64,000 nucleotides of DNA from Daedaleopsis sinensis (Eukaryota; Basidiomycota; Agaricomycetes; Polyporales; Polyporaceae). The stretch's first letter is position 1; each line of letters opens with the position of its first letter. The notes under the pieces are model-generated. The model was not told where the DNA came from, did no database searches, and worked only from the letters and a program-made list of their open reading frames with translations. Where the stretch lies: NCBI GenBank assembly GCA_033807695.1, contig CM066309.1:3348001-3412000 (forward strand). The letters are read 5' to 3'. The translations under genes were made by a program, and so were the position numbers. Shown here piece by piece: positions 32,354-43,416 of this stretch.

Positions 32354-34635
32354 ATGCCCTTCGTGAGCGCGTCTGTCGACGCATTCCTAGTGCTCTCCAC
32401 TGCCATCCTCGTTCCAGCCGTCATCTTCTTCCGCCGCCAGCCTGAGCCCTTCACGCTCCGCAATGCCCTCAGCGTCGGCCTCGTCCTCCACTCTTTGCTT
32501 ATCCTCTACACCATCGTTCTCCGATACCCGCCAAACATCTTTCAGAGGCTCAAAATCCCACTTACGACGCCTTCAGAGACTATTCGTGCCGTGCTCCTGC
32601 AGCGCGCAGGTCTCCAGCCCGACGCGCCACTTCCACGACCACTCGAGGCACTCCTGACGCGTCTCTCAAGTTTCGATGCACGCACGCTCTACGTTAGGTC
32701 TCACTGCTACTTGTGACCGGTCGTCATGCTTCTGACGCGCCGTTCTACCCGTTCGTGGCGCATACAGGTTCGGCCAGACGGCGATGCAGGACTGCGAGCA
32801 CTGCACGACGTTCGACGAGTACGCTATCTTCGCAGCGCCCCGCATGGCGCTCGGGTACGTCAAACAGGGCGTTGTGATAGGGCTAGTCACGATCCGGGGG
32901 AGTGGCCATGAACGGTGGAGGACTTGGGCAATCGGCGCGCTCGTCGGTGCGTTCATCTTTGAGGGTTACACGCTCAGCACGACGCCCATCAACATTTCGC
33001 GCGACGGTCTGAACGTCTTCATGGTATGTTCCCTTGTTCTCCATGTCACAGAATTGCTCCCGGGTATGCGCACGGACGACCACCGGGCCCCGAAACGACC
33101 ATACCCTGGTCTCGTGCACAGCCGGCTAGGGCTTGTCTCAAGGAAACGACTCCTGAAATCATCCTGGTCCCGGACCCAGACGTGCGGGTTTAAACTTCAT
33201 ACTCGCATGTCTAGGTATGAGACCAGGTCCCACAGGATACACGGTGATCACAAATGACTGTGATATTACCGGGATATCTGTTACATTGGATCATGCTCCC
33301 GGTGTCGAGGAGGATAATCATAGTGGGTGTGAGTGACTACATGCGCCCTTCATTTTACCAGATATGACATGCATTCTGTACTGGGATGCCTCTGATATGA
33401 TGTTCGTGACTACCTACCAGTCCATATAAGGCTCCCTGGATCGTTAGGGCACGTCTCCGTCTCTCGTTCTCATTGCCTTTCTAACTGGCTGGCTGTGTAC
33501 AAGACTATGTAGACTGTTAGTCTCGTAACCAGCCGAGCAGACCAAGACATAGACACGCACTCCGGGCATCAGCAGATATTGCACCGGGCGAGTTATAGGC
33601 GTGCAGGTTTTTCGAAAAGAACTCATTAACTGCCTATTGGCCTGTTTTGCCCATTAATCCGCATATCGCATGATGCAGTATGCATCATGCGTCCGTTGTG
33701 CCCGTTCCGCAATGTCTAGTGACTTTCGTATAGGCGGACGGGGGTTTGTCACCTGTTCAAGTTCCCTTCGAACGACTTACACATATCATGTAGTCCCCTG
33801 GGCGAGTCTTGCGCTTATGGCTCGTCGCAAAGCTGCGCCGTTTGGCTGGGGCCCATCGTTCGGTTGGGCTCGCGCTAGACGAGCAGTCGGGCTTTTGCGC
33901 AAAGATGGGATTAGCAGTGTGCGTCACGCACAACATAGCTGCAATCATGCGGATGGTTACGCTAGAGTGTACGAGGTGTGCTCACGCAGAGCATCGGTCG
34001 ATGCTGCTGGAGTGGAAGCGAAGGCTTTCAAAGCGTCGAACATTCATGGCGGCGTGCCAGCCCGACGGTGGCAGGTTATGTTGAATGACGTTCATGACAA
34101 CCCTCGCCCGTCTGTACATAATTGACCAGACGGTTAGGGTATCTATCTTTTCTCTCGAGGATCCGGCCTCCGCTGCTGTCACTACAGGTTTCCTGTTACT
34201 AACCTATTCCTTTCACAGTGGCACGACACCTGTTGGACGCTTCGCCATGTCCTCTTCCTCGTACTCCCGCTCCTCATCCACTTCCTCCCTCGTTCTGCCC
34301 CACCACAGAGCCCGATCCCTCTGCTCAGCGCCGCGAACGCTGGGCTCCAGCAAACAAAGCAGCGCCTCTCAACGACGCGCTTCGTGCACGCCGCCATGCA
34401 GCGCGACCCCGCGCTCCGGAACGCGTCCGCAGAGTGGTGGGACCGCCAGCGGGTCGAGGGCGAGTGGGCGCGCGCGGACGACCACGTCCGGCATGCGGCT
34501 GAGAAGCTCGGAAAGGCCATTGAGAATGGTGTCGACGGCCCTGCAGGGCGGCTGCGCCAGAAGGTGCAGGCCATCCTCCGGCAGATGATGGAGAGCATCG
34601 CGCTGCCACCTGCAGCGCTGCCGTCTGGTCAGTAG
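32354..34635 (+). CDS. Conserved multi-pass membrane protein, function unknown
   Basis: Three exons. Exon 1 (32354-about 32693) starts MPFVSASVDAFLVLSTAILV and has two hydrophobic segments, then LDARTLYVR-like SSFDARTLYVR. Exon 2 (from about 32768) reads FGQTAMQDCEHCTTFDEYAI, with a Cys pair (CEHC), then PRMALGYVKQGVVIGLVTI and WAIGALVGAFIFEGYTL. Exon 3 (34219-34635) reads WHDTCWTLRHVLFLVLPLLIHFLP and then a soluble helical tail with WWDRQRVEGEWARADDHVR. About 340 residues with four or five membrane helices. The splice 33023|34219 spans 1195 bp, so exon 3 could be doubted, but the join restores phase and a smooth hydrophobic helix. I do not recognise a named domain. It looks like an organelle-membrane protein conserved in fungi. 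Confidence 0.65.
33024..34218. other. 1.2 kb intron of the multi-pass membrane protein gene
   Basis: Donor GTATGTTCCC at 33024 and acceptor TTTCACAG ending 34218. Other introns here are 50-65 bp. The interior has stops in every frame and no recognised gene. It contains a perfect 11-bp-arm palindrome, CGCATGATGCA with a three-base loop, near 33667-33691. It could be an old insertion, though no terminal repeats are evident. Confidence 0.5.
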
Positions 34636-35172
34636 TCTCCACGGATGTATACAGTTTGTGTAGTAGTGTACATATCTGCTGCGGGTCTTTCGGAAGGTTT
34701 CGAAAGCATTGACGTGAGCAATTGGCTCGTGTGCACGCAAGATACGCTTGCGAGGCCCGTCGAGATGCGAGGAATAGAATGTATTGTGGGATATCGGGTA
34801 AAAGCATGGCTACAACATGCAGCGCTTGCTGCGGGTAATTGTGCTAGAGTCGTCGCAATATGAACGTCCGTAAGATATCGTGACAAAAGTGATACAAAGG
34901 GGGGAGGCTGGAAGATGAATTGCGAATGTTTTCGAATCGATAACCAACAACAGAGTCCAACCGACCGACCAACCGGCAGACAACCGAACCTTCCAGCCCC
35001 CAGCAATAAATATTTAGCAGAGCAGGGAGCGACAGCGGCCTACGTATACAGTCTAGACGGATACGCGCATGTTAGCATCACGCTCAAACATAACACGCGG
35101 CGGGCGACCCGCTGGCAGAGCACTCACCGGTATACAGCGCTATTGGTACATTTTGCGCGCACGGATGCGCGC
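34636..35172. other. Intergenic between convergent genes
   Basis: 3' flanks of the multi-pass protein (+) and membrane paralogue 2 (-). Nothing recognised apart from weakly biased short frames. Confidence 0.5.
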
Positions 35173-36882
35173 CTAGCGGCGAGGGGGTGGCGGCATATCA
35201 GGAATAAGATAGTGGACGGGGCGGTCTCCGAAGCTCGACTTGTGGTTCAAATTTGGAAGCTCCATTCCAGCCGCCTCTATGTCCTCCCGTGAGTGTTGGC
35301 GGGCGGGCGCAGGCGCGGACGCACGCAGCTTTGCGCGTGCCGAGGTGGATGTAGCCGTGCTGGCAGTCGTCGTCACCGTGCTCGAGCGATTCTGACCGCG
35401 CGAGACGCCGAGGCCGGGACTAGTGGGCGTGGGCGGGACTGAAACGTCCAGATGAGGGACCGGTTTGCGCATGGAGCGCCTTGACGCTGGCCCGCCCGCC
35501 GATGAGGACCGGTTCATGGGAGAAGCATTGTATTGAGGAATCGCCGGCATAGCCATAAGCGGGTTGTCGAACGAACCCTGGGCCTGAGACACGGAGGGGG
35601 ACCGGGTGCGGGAAGAAGCCGAGGTGGGATCACTCCCATCGAGTTTCGCGAAAGCCATCGCACGGTGCGACTGGCTGGAGGACCGGGTGCGATGGCGTCC
35701 CATCGATCCTGACCCTGCACTGGGTGGTGGTTCCGGGATGGACGTGATGGGACCGAGGTTGCCGCCGTTTCCAGATACCGAGGAAGGGCGGCGGTTGTAG
35801 ACGAGAGGGGGTACGGTCTCGATGAACTCCTGTCCCTTGTAGGCCTTCTCTTCGTCGGCAAGTGTGGCAAGATCTTCGTCCGAAACGGCCTGACCGGCCG
35901 CAGAGTGCGCATGCGCGCTGGGCGAGATAGGCGAGAGCATTGCACTGGTGGACTCGGTCTTTCCACGCTTCTTTGGGGGCAGGGCCATAGCCAGCGCAGG
36001 CTTCCCGGCGCCAGCTATAGGGGCGTCCATGCCTGAGTCCCTGGACGAGAGCCCACCCCATTTGCCGAGCTGTGGTTCGGCACCGTCTAGTGCACGACGG
36101 CGGGATCGGGTGGGAGCCCGACGGCATAGTCCGAAGTAGATGTAGCCAATGATAGCGGCACCAAGGATGACAAGGGCTCCCACAACGCCTCCAACAATTG
36201 CTCCTGTACGAGCGCGATTTGATGTGGACGCTTCGGCAGGGAGAACGGCTGTAGATGTGGACGAGAAGCTGCTGTCCGTGCTCGTACCAGAGCTTGTTGA
36301 CGGGACCGATGAGGAGGATGAGGAAGGGGAGGGGGAGGGGGAAGTTCCGAAGAGACAAGAGACGTCCGTACCGTTCGTGACGTAGAATTGAGACGACGTC
36401 GCCGTCCACGAACCACCATCCCCCACCGCCTGCACTTGATACCACCCCTGCGGCGTATCGACTGATCCCCATGTCCATGTGTCGGCCATGTTCGCAACGT
36501 TGGTCGCTATGACCCGGTTGTTGATCGCCCGTCTCGCACCCGGGAAGTCCGTGTGAGGGGCGCTGCTGGCCTCTAACGTCAACGAGAATGTCCCGGAGCC
36601 GCCAACATAGCTCCATGTGAATGTAGCGGGCTTGCAAGTGGTCGGATTGGGAACGACCAGAAAGTTGAAGGCTTGCTGTAGAGGAGGACCCATACTGCTT
36701 GTCGAGGGTATACTGGTCGACGACGTGGTAGTATAGGTGATCGGCGACGACGACGACGAGGTTTGCTGACTCTGTGTCGGGTCGACGATAGTCAATCGAG
36801 ACCCAGGTAGCGACACAAACGTTGGAAGCGGTTGGGAAAATCGAGTCCCGGGCAAGTCCACCTGTCTGCGCTCTGCGGCCAT
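35173..36882 (-). CDS. Single-pass Ser/Thr-rich membrane protein, paralogue 2
   Basis: ATG 36882, 569 residues, intronless. After a Ser/Thr-rich N-terminal stretch comes the shared ectodomain: FNFLVVPNPTTCKPATFTW, WTWGSVDTPQGWYQVQAVGD and FYVTNGTDVSCL, with conserved C83 and C176. The Ser/Thr stalk leads to a membrane segment at about 228-251 (AIVGGVVGALVILGAAIIGY) and basic RRAPTRSRRR. The long cytoplasmic tail is proline/serine rich and holds AFAKLDGSD and RKPVPHLD (residues 472-479; 35446-35469). RKPVPxLD recurs in paralogue 4. The SPVPSSxTSxMY motif of the other three is not clear here; NASPMNRSSSAGGPAS is in a similar place. The end is PVHYLIPDMPPPPRR. No signal peptide visible. Function unknown. 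Confidence 0.8.
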   Translation of the reverse strand: MAAERRQVDLPGTRFSQPLPTFVSLPGSRLTIVDPTQSQQTSSSSSPITYTTTSSTSIPSTSSMGPPLQQAFNFLVVPNPTTCKPATFTWSYVGGSGTFSLTLEASSAPHTDFPGARRAINNRVIATNVANMADTWTWGSVDTPQGWYQVQAVGDGGSWTATSSQFYVTNGTDVSCLFGTSPSPSPSSSSSSVPSTSSGTSTDSSFSSTSTAVLPAEASTSNRARTGAIVGGVVGALVILGAAIIGYIYFGLCRRAPTRSRRRALDGAEPQLGKWGGLSSRDSGMDAPIAGAGKPALAMALPPKKRGKTESTSAMLSPISPSAHAHSAAGQAVSDEDLATLADEEKAYKGQEFIETVPPLVYNRRPSSVSGNGGNLGPITSIPEPPPSAGSGSMGRHRTRSSSQSHRAMAFAKLDGSDPTSASSRTRSPSVSQAQGSFDNPLMAMPAIPQYNASPMNRSSSAGGPASRRSMRKPVPHLDVSVPPTPTSPGLGVSRGQNRSSTVTTTASTATSTSARAKLRASAPAPARQHSREDIEAAGMELPNLNHKSSFGDRPVHYLIPDMPPPPRR

Positions 36883-37402
36883 GGTCGTCAACTACGGCGA
36901 CGAAGGGAGTTCCAAGAGACTCACCAGCACGACCTGAGCATAGATAAGGGTCGTCGAAGACGACGAGCTCGGAGCAGAACCTTCGGCCGCGTGCAGATGG
37001 CGGTTGAGAGCAAGCCGGGCCCGGGGCGGGGCCAATTTTCCCGTCTCAGATTTGTAGCGCCAATCTCGAAGTCACGCGTCTCCGACGTTGTTGCGCCACC
37101 ACGGTCGACCTGGTCAGGGCGCCACGGTAGCTTCGGAGGGCTTCTGAGTCCCATAGTTGCCAAGCACAACGAGAGACAAAAAGACAAGCGAAGTCTAAGA
37201 TTGCAGTATGCATTATACAAGATGCTAGTCTACAGTAGGTGGCTGAGTATGGTGTCTGTGAGCGCTCGGACGGTATGCATGTATGGACGGAGCGGGGGTG
37301 AAGTGTGATCTGGGTGGGCAGAAGGTGGCGTCATGGGATGGGTAGAAGGACGGAGGGAGATCATGAGTGCCGAGGGCGGGAGATTCCAAGCATAGCCGGG
37401 GG
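36883..37402. other. Intergenic, no recognised gene
   Basis: Holds the promoter and likely 5' UTR intron of membrane paralogue 2 and the 3' end of the Mrs2-like gene. Short frames only. Confidence 0.4.
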
Positions 37403-40248
37403 TCATGACCAGCCGCGGTGCCGCGCTCTGAGAGAGAAGAGTGACCAGCGCCATTTGCTCGCTCTGCGGTTGTTGTTGTGCAGGCCGACCTTGCGTATCT
37501 TCGACAGTCTGTGCGAGCGTCATGAGCAACGGGCAATACTACGGAAGGGAAGCGACCTACGTCCGGACGCCATACCATGCCGCACTCATGGAGGCAGTAA
37601 AGGACAACGCGGTCATGACATAGAACGCGTATTCGTGTTCCTCGAAGTGGTTCCTCAACTGGTGAGACGATGTGTCAGTTATCCTATACAATCACCGCGT
37701 CACGAGGGATGCCTCCTACGTTCATGCCCAAGACTCCCGCTACGAGAGTCCCAGCCCCAATTCCCATCGTCCATATCGAGACTTTCAGATCGAGCGCCAA
37801 TAGGGCGTTGCGGTTGGAGTCTAGGATGAGTTCAACGATTTCTTGCGTGGACTGAACATTGGTCTGCACGGGACATAGTTAGCACACGCACTCTACGAAC
37901 AACGAGCCGATTCCGCAAGGTGCATCAGACGGGGGGGATGCAGTGAAAAGGTCACTTTGTCGTCTAGCTATAATCCCGTAATGCATCCGGGGTGCCTTAA
38001 GATCTGGATGATTGAGTTATATGATCAAGTGCAGTACCGCAGTTAGATAGCCATATCGGGACATGTGCAAACCATGGGGATGAGGCCCTGACGCCATTGC
38101 TGCTGCAACGACTACCACGCCCAACCAAGCTCCTCGTGATCGCTCCGTGCAACTCGAACAATCTGATGTCAAACAAATTACTCACCTGAATATTCTCTGC
38201 TTCATTCACTATTTCCTCAACCTGCTTCGAGAACGATTCAAGGAGAACTTCAAGTTCTTCGTGGTCATTGTTCTCTCGAGGGTGGCCGTTCTTTTTGTCG
38301 CTGAGGTACATAGCAGCCAGGTCCTCGTCTGTAGAGAGTGTAGGTATGCATATTGCTGGCAAGAGCAAAGAGACTCGTCTGGCGCTCACCTTGTTCCAGT
38401 ACTTCTTCTAGGGACGCTTCCACCTACAGAGACATCATATCAGCCGCGCTTGTAGACGATGATGAAAGTGTATCAGATCGCAGAGGAGAGCGGCTGCTGC
38501 GCATATGTAGCCTGGTGCATGGGACGTACTCACCAACTTCGCGCGGCTTTGGAAGCTAGTTAACCGCCGTGAGTAATGGAGCAAGCGCTTGAAGCGGTCG
38601 TGATCGATGTCGTCCTCTAATTCGGCCAGGAGACCGCCGACGAGATTCCGGATGAAGACCATTTCGGCCTCCAGTGCGCTCAGCACAGACAACAGGATGG
38701 AGTCAAGGGCCCTGGGAGACGGTCGCTACGTTAGTTAGTGATCGCGGTACTGTAGCTCTCGACAGGAGACGCGAGCGAAGCAGCGGTCAGATACCCACCG
38801 AAACTCGTAAGGAGTCCCGGACGTTTTCGTCCTTAGGTTGTGCTGTACGCCTGTGAGTGTATGCGCATGTACAGCGGCACGAGACTCACCTCGAGGTGGT
38901 AGAGAAAAACAGAGTGGAGGCGTGAGTCCGCGGAGCCATAGGTGTCGAATAGGATGACTGTATCGGCCTTGACAAGGGCACGGATGTGGAGGATGTTGAC
39001 CTATCGGCGACCGAGCATGAGAGACAAGTGCGCTTCCAAGACTGCACGGAACCCGGGAGCGAAGCGACTACGTACAAGAATCGCTTCCTTTCGCACCAGG
39101 ATGGTGGGCACAAGGTTCGGTATCCTTGAATCAATCTTGCGGAGGTCACGAGGCTAACCGCTGACCGCTAAGCAGGTGTACGGAGGTACGGGGCTGATGG
39201 GACTTACGTTCAGTCGATGCTCCGTGCATAGATCGGACTTTCTGAACTGCCCGGAGATGGTCTTCACGTTTCCTAGAACAGACGTAAGATGTAAGGTGAC
39301 GTCGGCTACACGTACGTGGAAGAGTCAAGGGCACGGACTTCAACTGACCTTCCGCATCCAATATTGTACCTTCGAGACTGTCAAGGTTAACGAACGTGTC
39401 AGGCTGTTGTCACGACGTGCAATGGCCATGCCCAATGGCTCAGAAATTGAGGAGACATTGGATTGCAAATGAGACACTCCAGCGAACTTCCCAGATATGT
39501 CATAAGGCAGAAAAGTCGTCAATTTCGAACGATGAATGGGTGGTTGAAAGGTAACTGGGTCCTGCAGCCGGAAAGTGTCTTGGCATTCGCCTAACAATCC
39601 TCGTAACCTATTGCACAATGTGGCAGCATTTGGTCTGTAGCAGGATACAAACAAGATATGAAGACCTTCAAGACACTCTCGGGCCATTGGATCTAGTCAC
39701 CTGTCAAGCCTCCCATTCACTGGCTGGGAAACCGTCCGAAAATGACGAACTTCCAGTGCTTGAAAATCTCTCAGAAAGCGGCCGGAATGTCTCATGTTCC
39801 AACCGATTCCCCAAAGATTTCCGGACGCATGAAATCGGCCATTGTACGTCGTGTATATAGATGGAGACTCACAGCGTAGCATGAGGTCCGCGGGCAGCCT
39901 GCCTTTCATCGCTTTCTCCAACACCGCAACCTTCGCCGCTTCCTCATTGAGATCTGAAGGCTCATCGAGAGGGTCGGGAGAGTGCTCTTTGCCGGAAAAT
40001 CTTAGTCTCTCTAGCCATGTGGAGAACAGCCGAGCTCCTGTCGTGCGTGGATCGTGCAGGCCATGTCGGTAGTACGAGGTCAAGCAAGGGTTTCCTTTAG
40101 CCGATGAGCATGTAAGCGGTCTTGCTTTCCGCGCGAGACACGTTCTTCGAGGGATGTGAAGTGGAGGTAATAGACAGCGTGTAGGCGACGTGGACATCGT
40201 GCGGACTGCTACATGGCGTGGTGCCAGTCCAAGCGCAAGTGTATTCAT
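37403..40248 (-). CDS. MRS2: Mitochondrial Mg2+ transporter, Mrs2/CorA family
   Basis: Mediates Mg2+ uptake across the inner mitochondrial membrane as a pentamer. ATG 40248 starts an Arg/Ser-rich, acid-poor N-terminus (MNTLALGLAPRHVAVRTMS) suited to mitochondrial import. Exons continue with VNILHIRALVKADTVILFDTY, FLYHLEG, PYEFRALDSILLSVLSALEAE, DRFKRLLHYSRRLTSFQSRAK, VEASLEEVLEQDEDLAAMYLSDK and EELEVLLESFSKQVEEI. TM1 follows VSIWTMGIGAGTLVAGVL and is capped by the signature GMN, then NHFEEHEYAFYVMTALSF for TM2. Using the splice GVR-AC|A (intron ending about 37494), the tail becomes TLSKIRKVGLHNNNRRASKW and stops at 37403. A shorter form would stop at 37557. All family hallmarks are present; about ten introns. 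Confidence 0.88.
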
Positions 40249-41150
40249 GCGCAGCAAAGCGCGAGTGAAGGTGGTGAACAGACCAGAGGAATCCAAGAAC
40301 ACAGGCTCGAATCAAGGGAGGAGGAGAGATTTCGAGAGAGCGCGAGACGAAAGCTCACAGACGCCAGACAAACGCCCATGCTGGACCCATGACCATACAG
40401 ATCTGCTGACTAATCCGGACCTTTCCGTTTTACCCGCCCCGGCTGCTCGGCCGATTGGCAGAAAACCGTTCCTCCTCCTCATCCGGACCCGTTTGCGGCC
40501 GCGCGAGCCACGACAAGTGGTGTGGTTTTGATATCTAGCACCCTCGAGCCGCAGTACAACTATTGGTGCGTGAATTAATCTCTCTCACCGCATGTCCATG
40601 CCGTGCTTCATGTAACCACATGATCATCCTACTTCGAGTCAGTAGATTCCATACCGATTCGCGTTGTCCATACGGGCAGCAACAACTCGAAGCTTAGCGC
40701 GATAAATCACCGATGTGAGCGGTTTACATTGTTGCTAACTTCCTACAGCATTAGGTCATTTTAGCTATTACATTTCGTCAAAAAGTTCCCCACGATGATA
40801 CACGACCCGGGGCCATGTGACCCAAGCCTGGATCTTGACATCGCGAAATGGGCGACACGAGATGACACGAGTCGGTTCCAAACTTGCCACCTGCCTCTAC
40901 ATGCTTGCCCGAAACCAGATCGGCGCAACCACTCACATCATTCGCCTCTTCCTGCACGCACCTGCGCCTCGGCTCTCCCCTGGACGCTACGGATCCAGTT
41001 CCCGGCCCACTCGCACAGTTCACTCCTTCCCGACTTCCACAGGCGTCCTCCGTCCGCGGACACTACATGTACGTTCTATCCGTGGCCCAGATGCCAGTCA
41101 CCTTCTCTCTTCCCCCTGACCCGCGTCGACGTCCATTACTCACCTCGACG
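40249..41150. other. Divergent intergenic region
   Basis: Between the Mrs2-like gene (-) and the small nucleotidyltransferase-like gene (+). Open frames around 40795-41120 lack any family signal and overlap the likely 5' UTR. No repeats seen. Confidence 0.45.
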
Positions 41151-41948
41151 ATGCACCAAGTCTCTCGCCTCGTTCAAGCCGCCGCTGCTCTGTCCCAGCT
41201 TCTACGTGATGCGGACGTGCCACACGCCTTCTATGGCAACGTCTTGACCGCGGTGATGTCCAGGGCACCGCTAGCTGATGTATGTGACACCCTCAGCCCA
41301 TTCAAGTTCGCCAGCGATACTGACCTCTGCGCAGGAAATTTGCTGCATAGTAGAAGGTGGGGCGGTTCATCCCTTTCGTCGCGTACGGCAGGCTTGCGCA
41401 GGCAACGAAGATTTTTCAATAGTGTCGTCACCATGGAGCAATCGGTATGTGCGGTCGTGGACGGTGCCTCGCGGCGTCGACCATCATTCACCAAGCTCTA
41501 GTCTGCACGTGAAATATCAACGACTGATCCCCCCCATCGACGTGAGTCTCCCCCGCTCCCGCGATGGTGCTACTGTGTCTCTGAGCAGATCAGATTGAGA
41601 TTTTGCCTGCGGGGGAAGAAGGTCCACGGCGACTAGATGGCTCGACGGTAATGGTAGTGGGGAGGGTGCCGTTCCTGACAGTCACAGAGTTCATCCGAGC
41701 GAAAATCAAAGCGTGGTCTATGTGCGTAGTCATGTCTCTTCGACCATGGGCAAATCTTGACCACAGTTCGCAGACGTGCGCTCGAGCGGGACGCCCAGGA
41801 CATCGTTTACGCAATGTCGCGTTATTGGAACAGGGTAGACCTCAATCGCATACCCGAACAGGAGATGAATGACTTCGCCTCCCGCTTTCCTGCAGTCGCT
41901 CCCTCTTGGCAGGACCTCAAGCGAAAATACGGCATGTACGTCTCGTAA
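41151..41948 (+). CDS. Small nucleotidyltransferase-like conserved protein
   Basis: Four short introns join to a 193-residue protein. Exon 1 starts MHQVSRLVQAAAALSQLL and contains DADVPHAFYGNVLTAVMS. Splices lead to EICCIVEGGAVHPFRRV, then SSPWSNRLHVKYQRLIPPID, then IEILPAGEEGPRRL and VPFLTVTEFIRAKIKAWSI, and finally RALERDAQDIVYAMSRYWNRVD through KRKYGMYVS. All four junctions keep frame and use GT-AG. The order (a helix that recognises a locus, a beta strand with acidic residues, then FIRAKIKAW..R..RDAQDI) resembles the MNT/DUF1814 type of nucleotidyltransferase fold, where the Lys/Arg and Asp in the last helix are typical. The classical GSxxxxDxD is not evident (FYGNVLTAV stands at its place), so it may be inactive or bind only nucleotides. 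Function unknown. Confidence 0.65.
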
Positions 41949-43416
41949 TAGCCTTTAAGGTACTCGATCCTGACTCCAGGGCAGGTCATAGCATGCGCTC
42001 CAAAAGTAACACCCCAGGACGCTAGTGCTCGCTAATGTTGTATCGTATATTTAGCGTTCGGTCGCGCACGAGCGCATATCTATTATCTACTACCGCGATG
42101 CTCGCCCTTTGCCCGTTTTGACATTTCCCAGATCGTCAGCTTGCATGGGGAATCAGTGATCGTCAGTTCCCAGTCCGCGGGTCCCGACACTGTTCCTGTT
42201 CTTGCCTGTGCCTGTCCGTTCATTTTGCACCCCAGTTTTCAAATGACGGCATGCGCTGTAGATGCTGATACACATTACGCTTCTGTCACCGATCTTTCCG
42301 CCTTGTACAAGTACTCGGTCCAGACCAGGCCCATACTAACGGATTGGCTAGGAGGTTCCAGCATTGAAGCCGACACGGTGCATCGTCGACTCACTGAATG
42401 GCGATACGACTGACATTCCGAATTCATAGCGTTATCTGATATTCTGTCACTCAGTACACAACGGAGTCGTGGAGAAGATGTTCTCACCGATAGGCTTCAA
42501 CGGCTTGTCTGTTCTCGCTACGGTAGGATATCCGTGTCAGCAGGTCACGAACGACCCGAGTCAGCGGTCACTTGTCGTCTATTTCCTGGGGTCAGTGTCA
42601 TCTCGACGCCGATAAGTCTAGTGAGCGAGGGTGTTCCGAAAAATCGGAAGCTTTCCCTCAGCGGCTTGCCGAGTACTTCCTCCTCTTTAGTAGGCAACGT
42701 TTTCCGGACCGAAACCTTGTCGTGACCACTGGAGATCAACGTACATGCGTATAGACATGGACGAGGCTTGAGGGGTTTGTTCTCCCCGAGTCCGCTCTCT
42801 GTCGGAGCGTTTCAGGTTGTACGTGAGAGTGCGACTTCAGCTGAAGACACTCATGCGGAATACATCACTTGTCACTACCCGAGTCGGCTCCAAGGGCTTT
42901 GAGACCAAGGTCAAAGTTGCGTCTTCGACTATACCTCTTCTTGATCGATGGTCAAAAGATCTGATCTTTACAGAACAAATATAATCCCTGGAGTTCTCTG
43001 ATCTCTATCGAGACGAATCGGCGGCGCATGACGAACTTGAAGACCGTGACTGCCGGTGTTCAAGTTGACTCGCTACAGTATTTTCAATGATAACTAGACA
43101 TCGGAGAGCTAGCAGCTGACTTGAATTTGAGTCAGTTGCTATTTCCTCAGCTGCCGAGCTGAATATCGAGTACAATCACTGGTGGGTTGCTGGTGGACCT
43201 AGTGGTGCACGCCGAAACAATCCTTCTGTACTTCCTGAAACGGTAGTCGTCACGAAACAGCGCTAGTCACATATGTAAGGTCACGTGCTCTGTCACAGTG
43301 GACGCGTACCCCTGCGCGCTTCAACAGCAAGAGCGTCGCGTTCGCTGTGGCTTGCGACGTCTCCTGCTACTACTACTACTACCACCACCACCACCACCAT
43401 CACTCTGGTCTACACA
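41949..43416. other. Long intergenic region, no recognised gene
   Basis: About 1.5 kb upstream of Rpt6. Several short frames (for example 42141-42413) are without family resemblance. There is no obvious transposon, tRNA or tandem repeat until the trinucleotide run at 43367. Confidence 0.5.
43367..43403. repeat. CTA/CCA trinucleotide microsatellite in Rpt6 5' UTR
   Basis: A run of about five CTA units followed by six CCA units, ending 14 bases before the Rpt6 ATG. It is probably transcribed leader sequence and a candidate length-variable marker. Confidence 0.7.
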
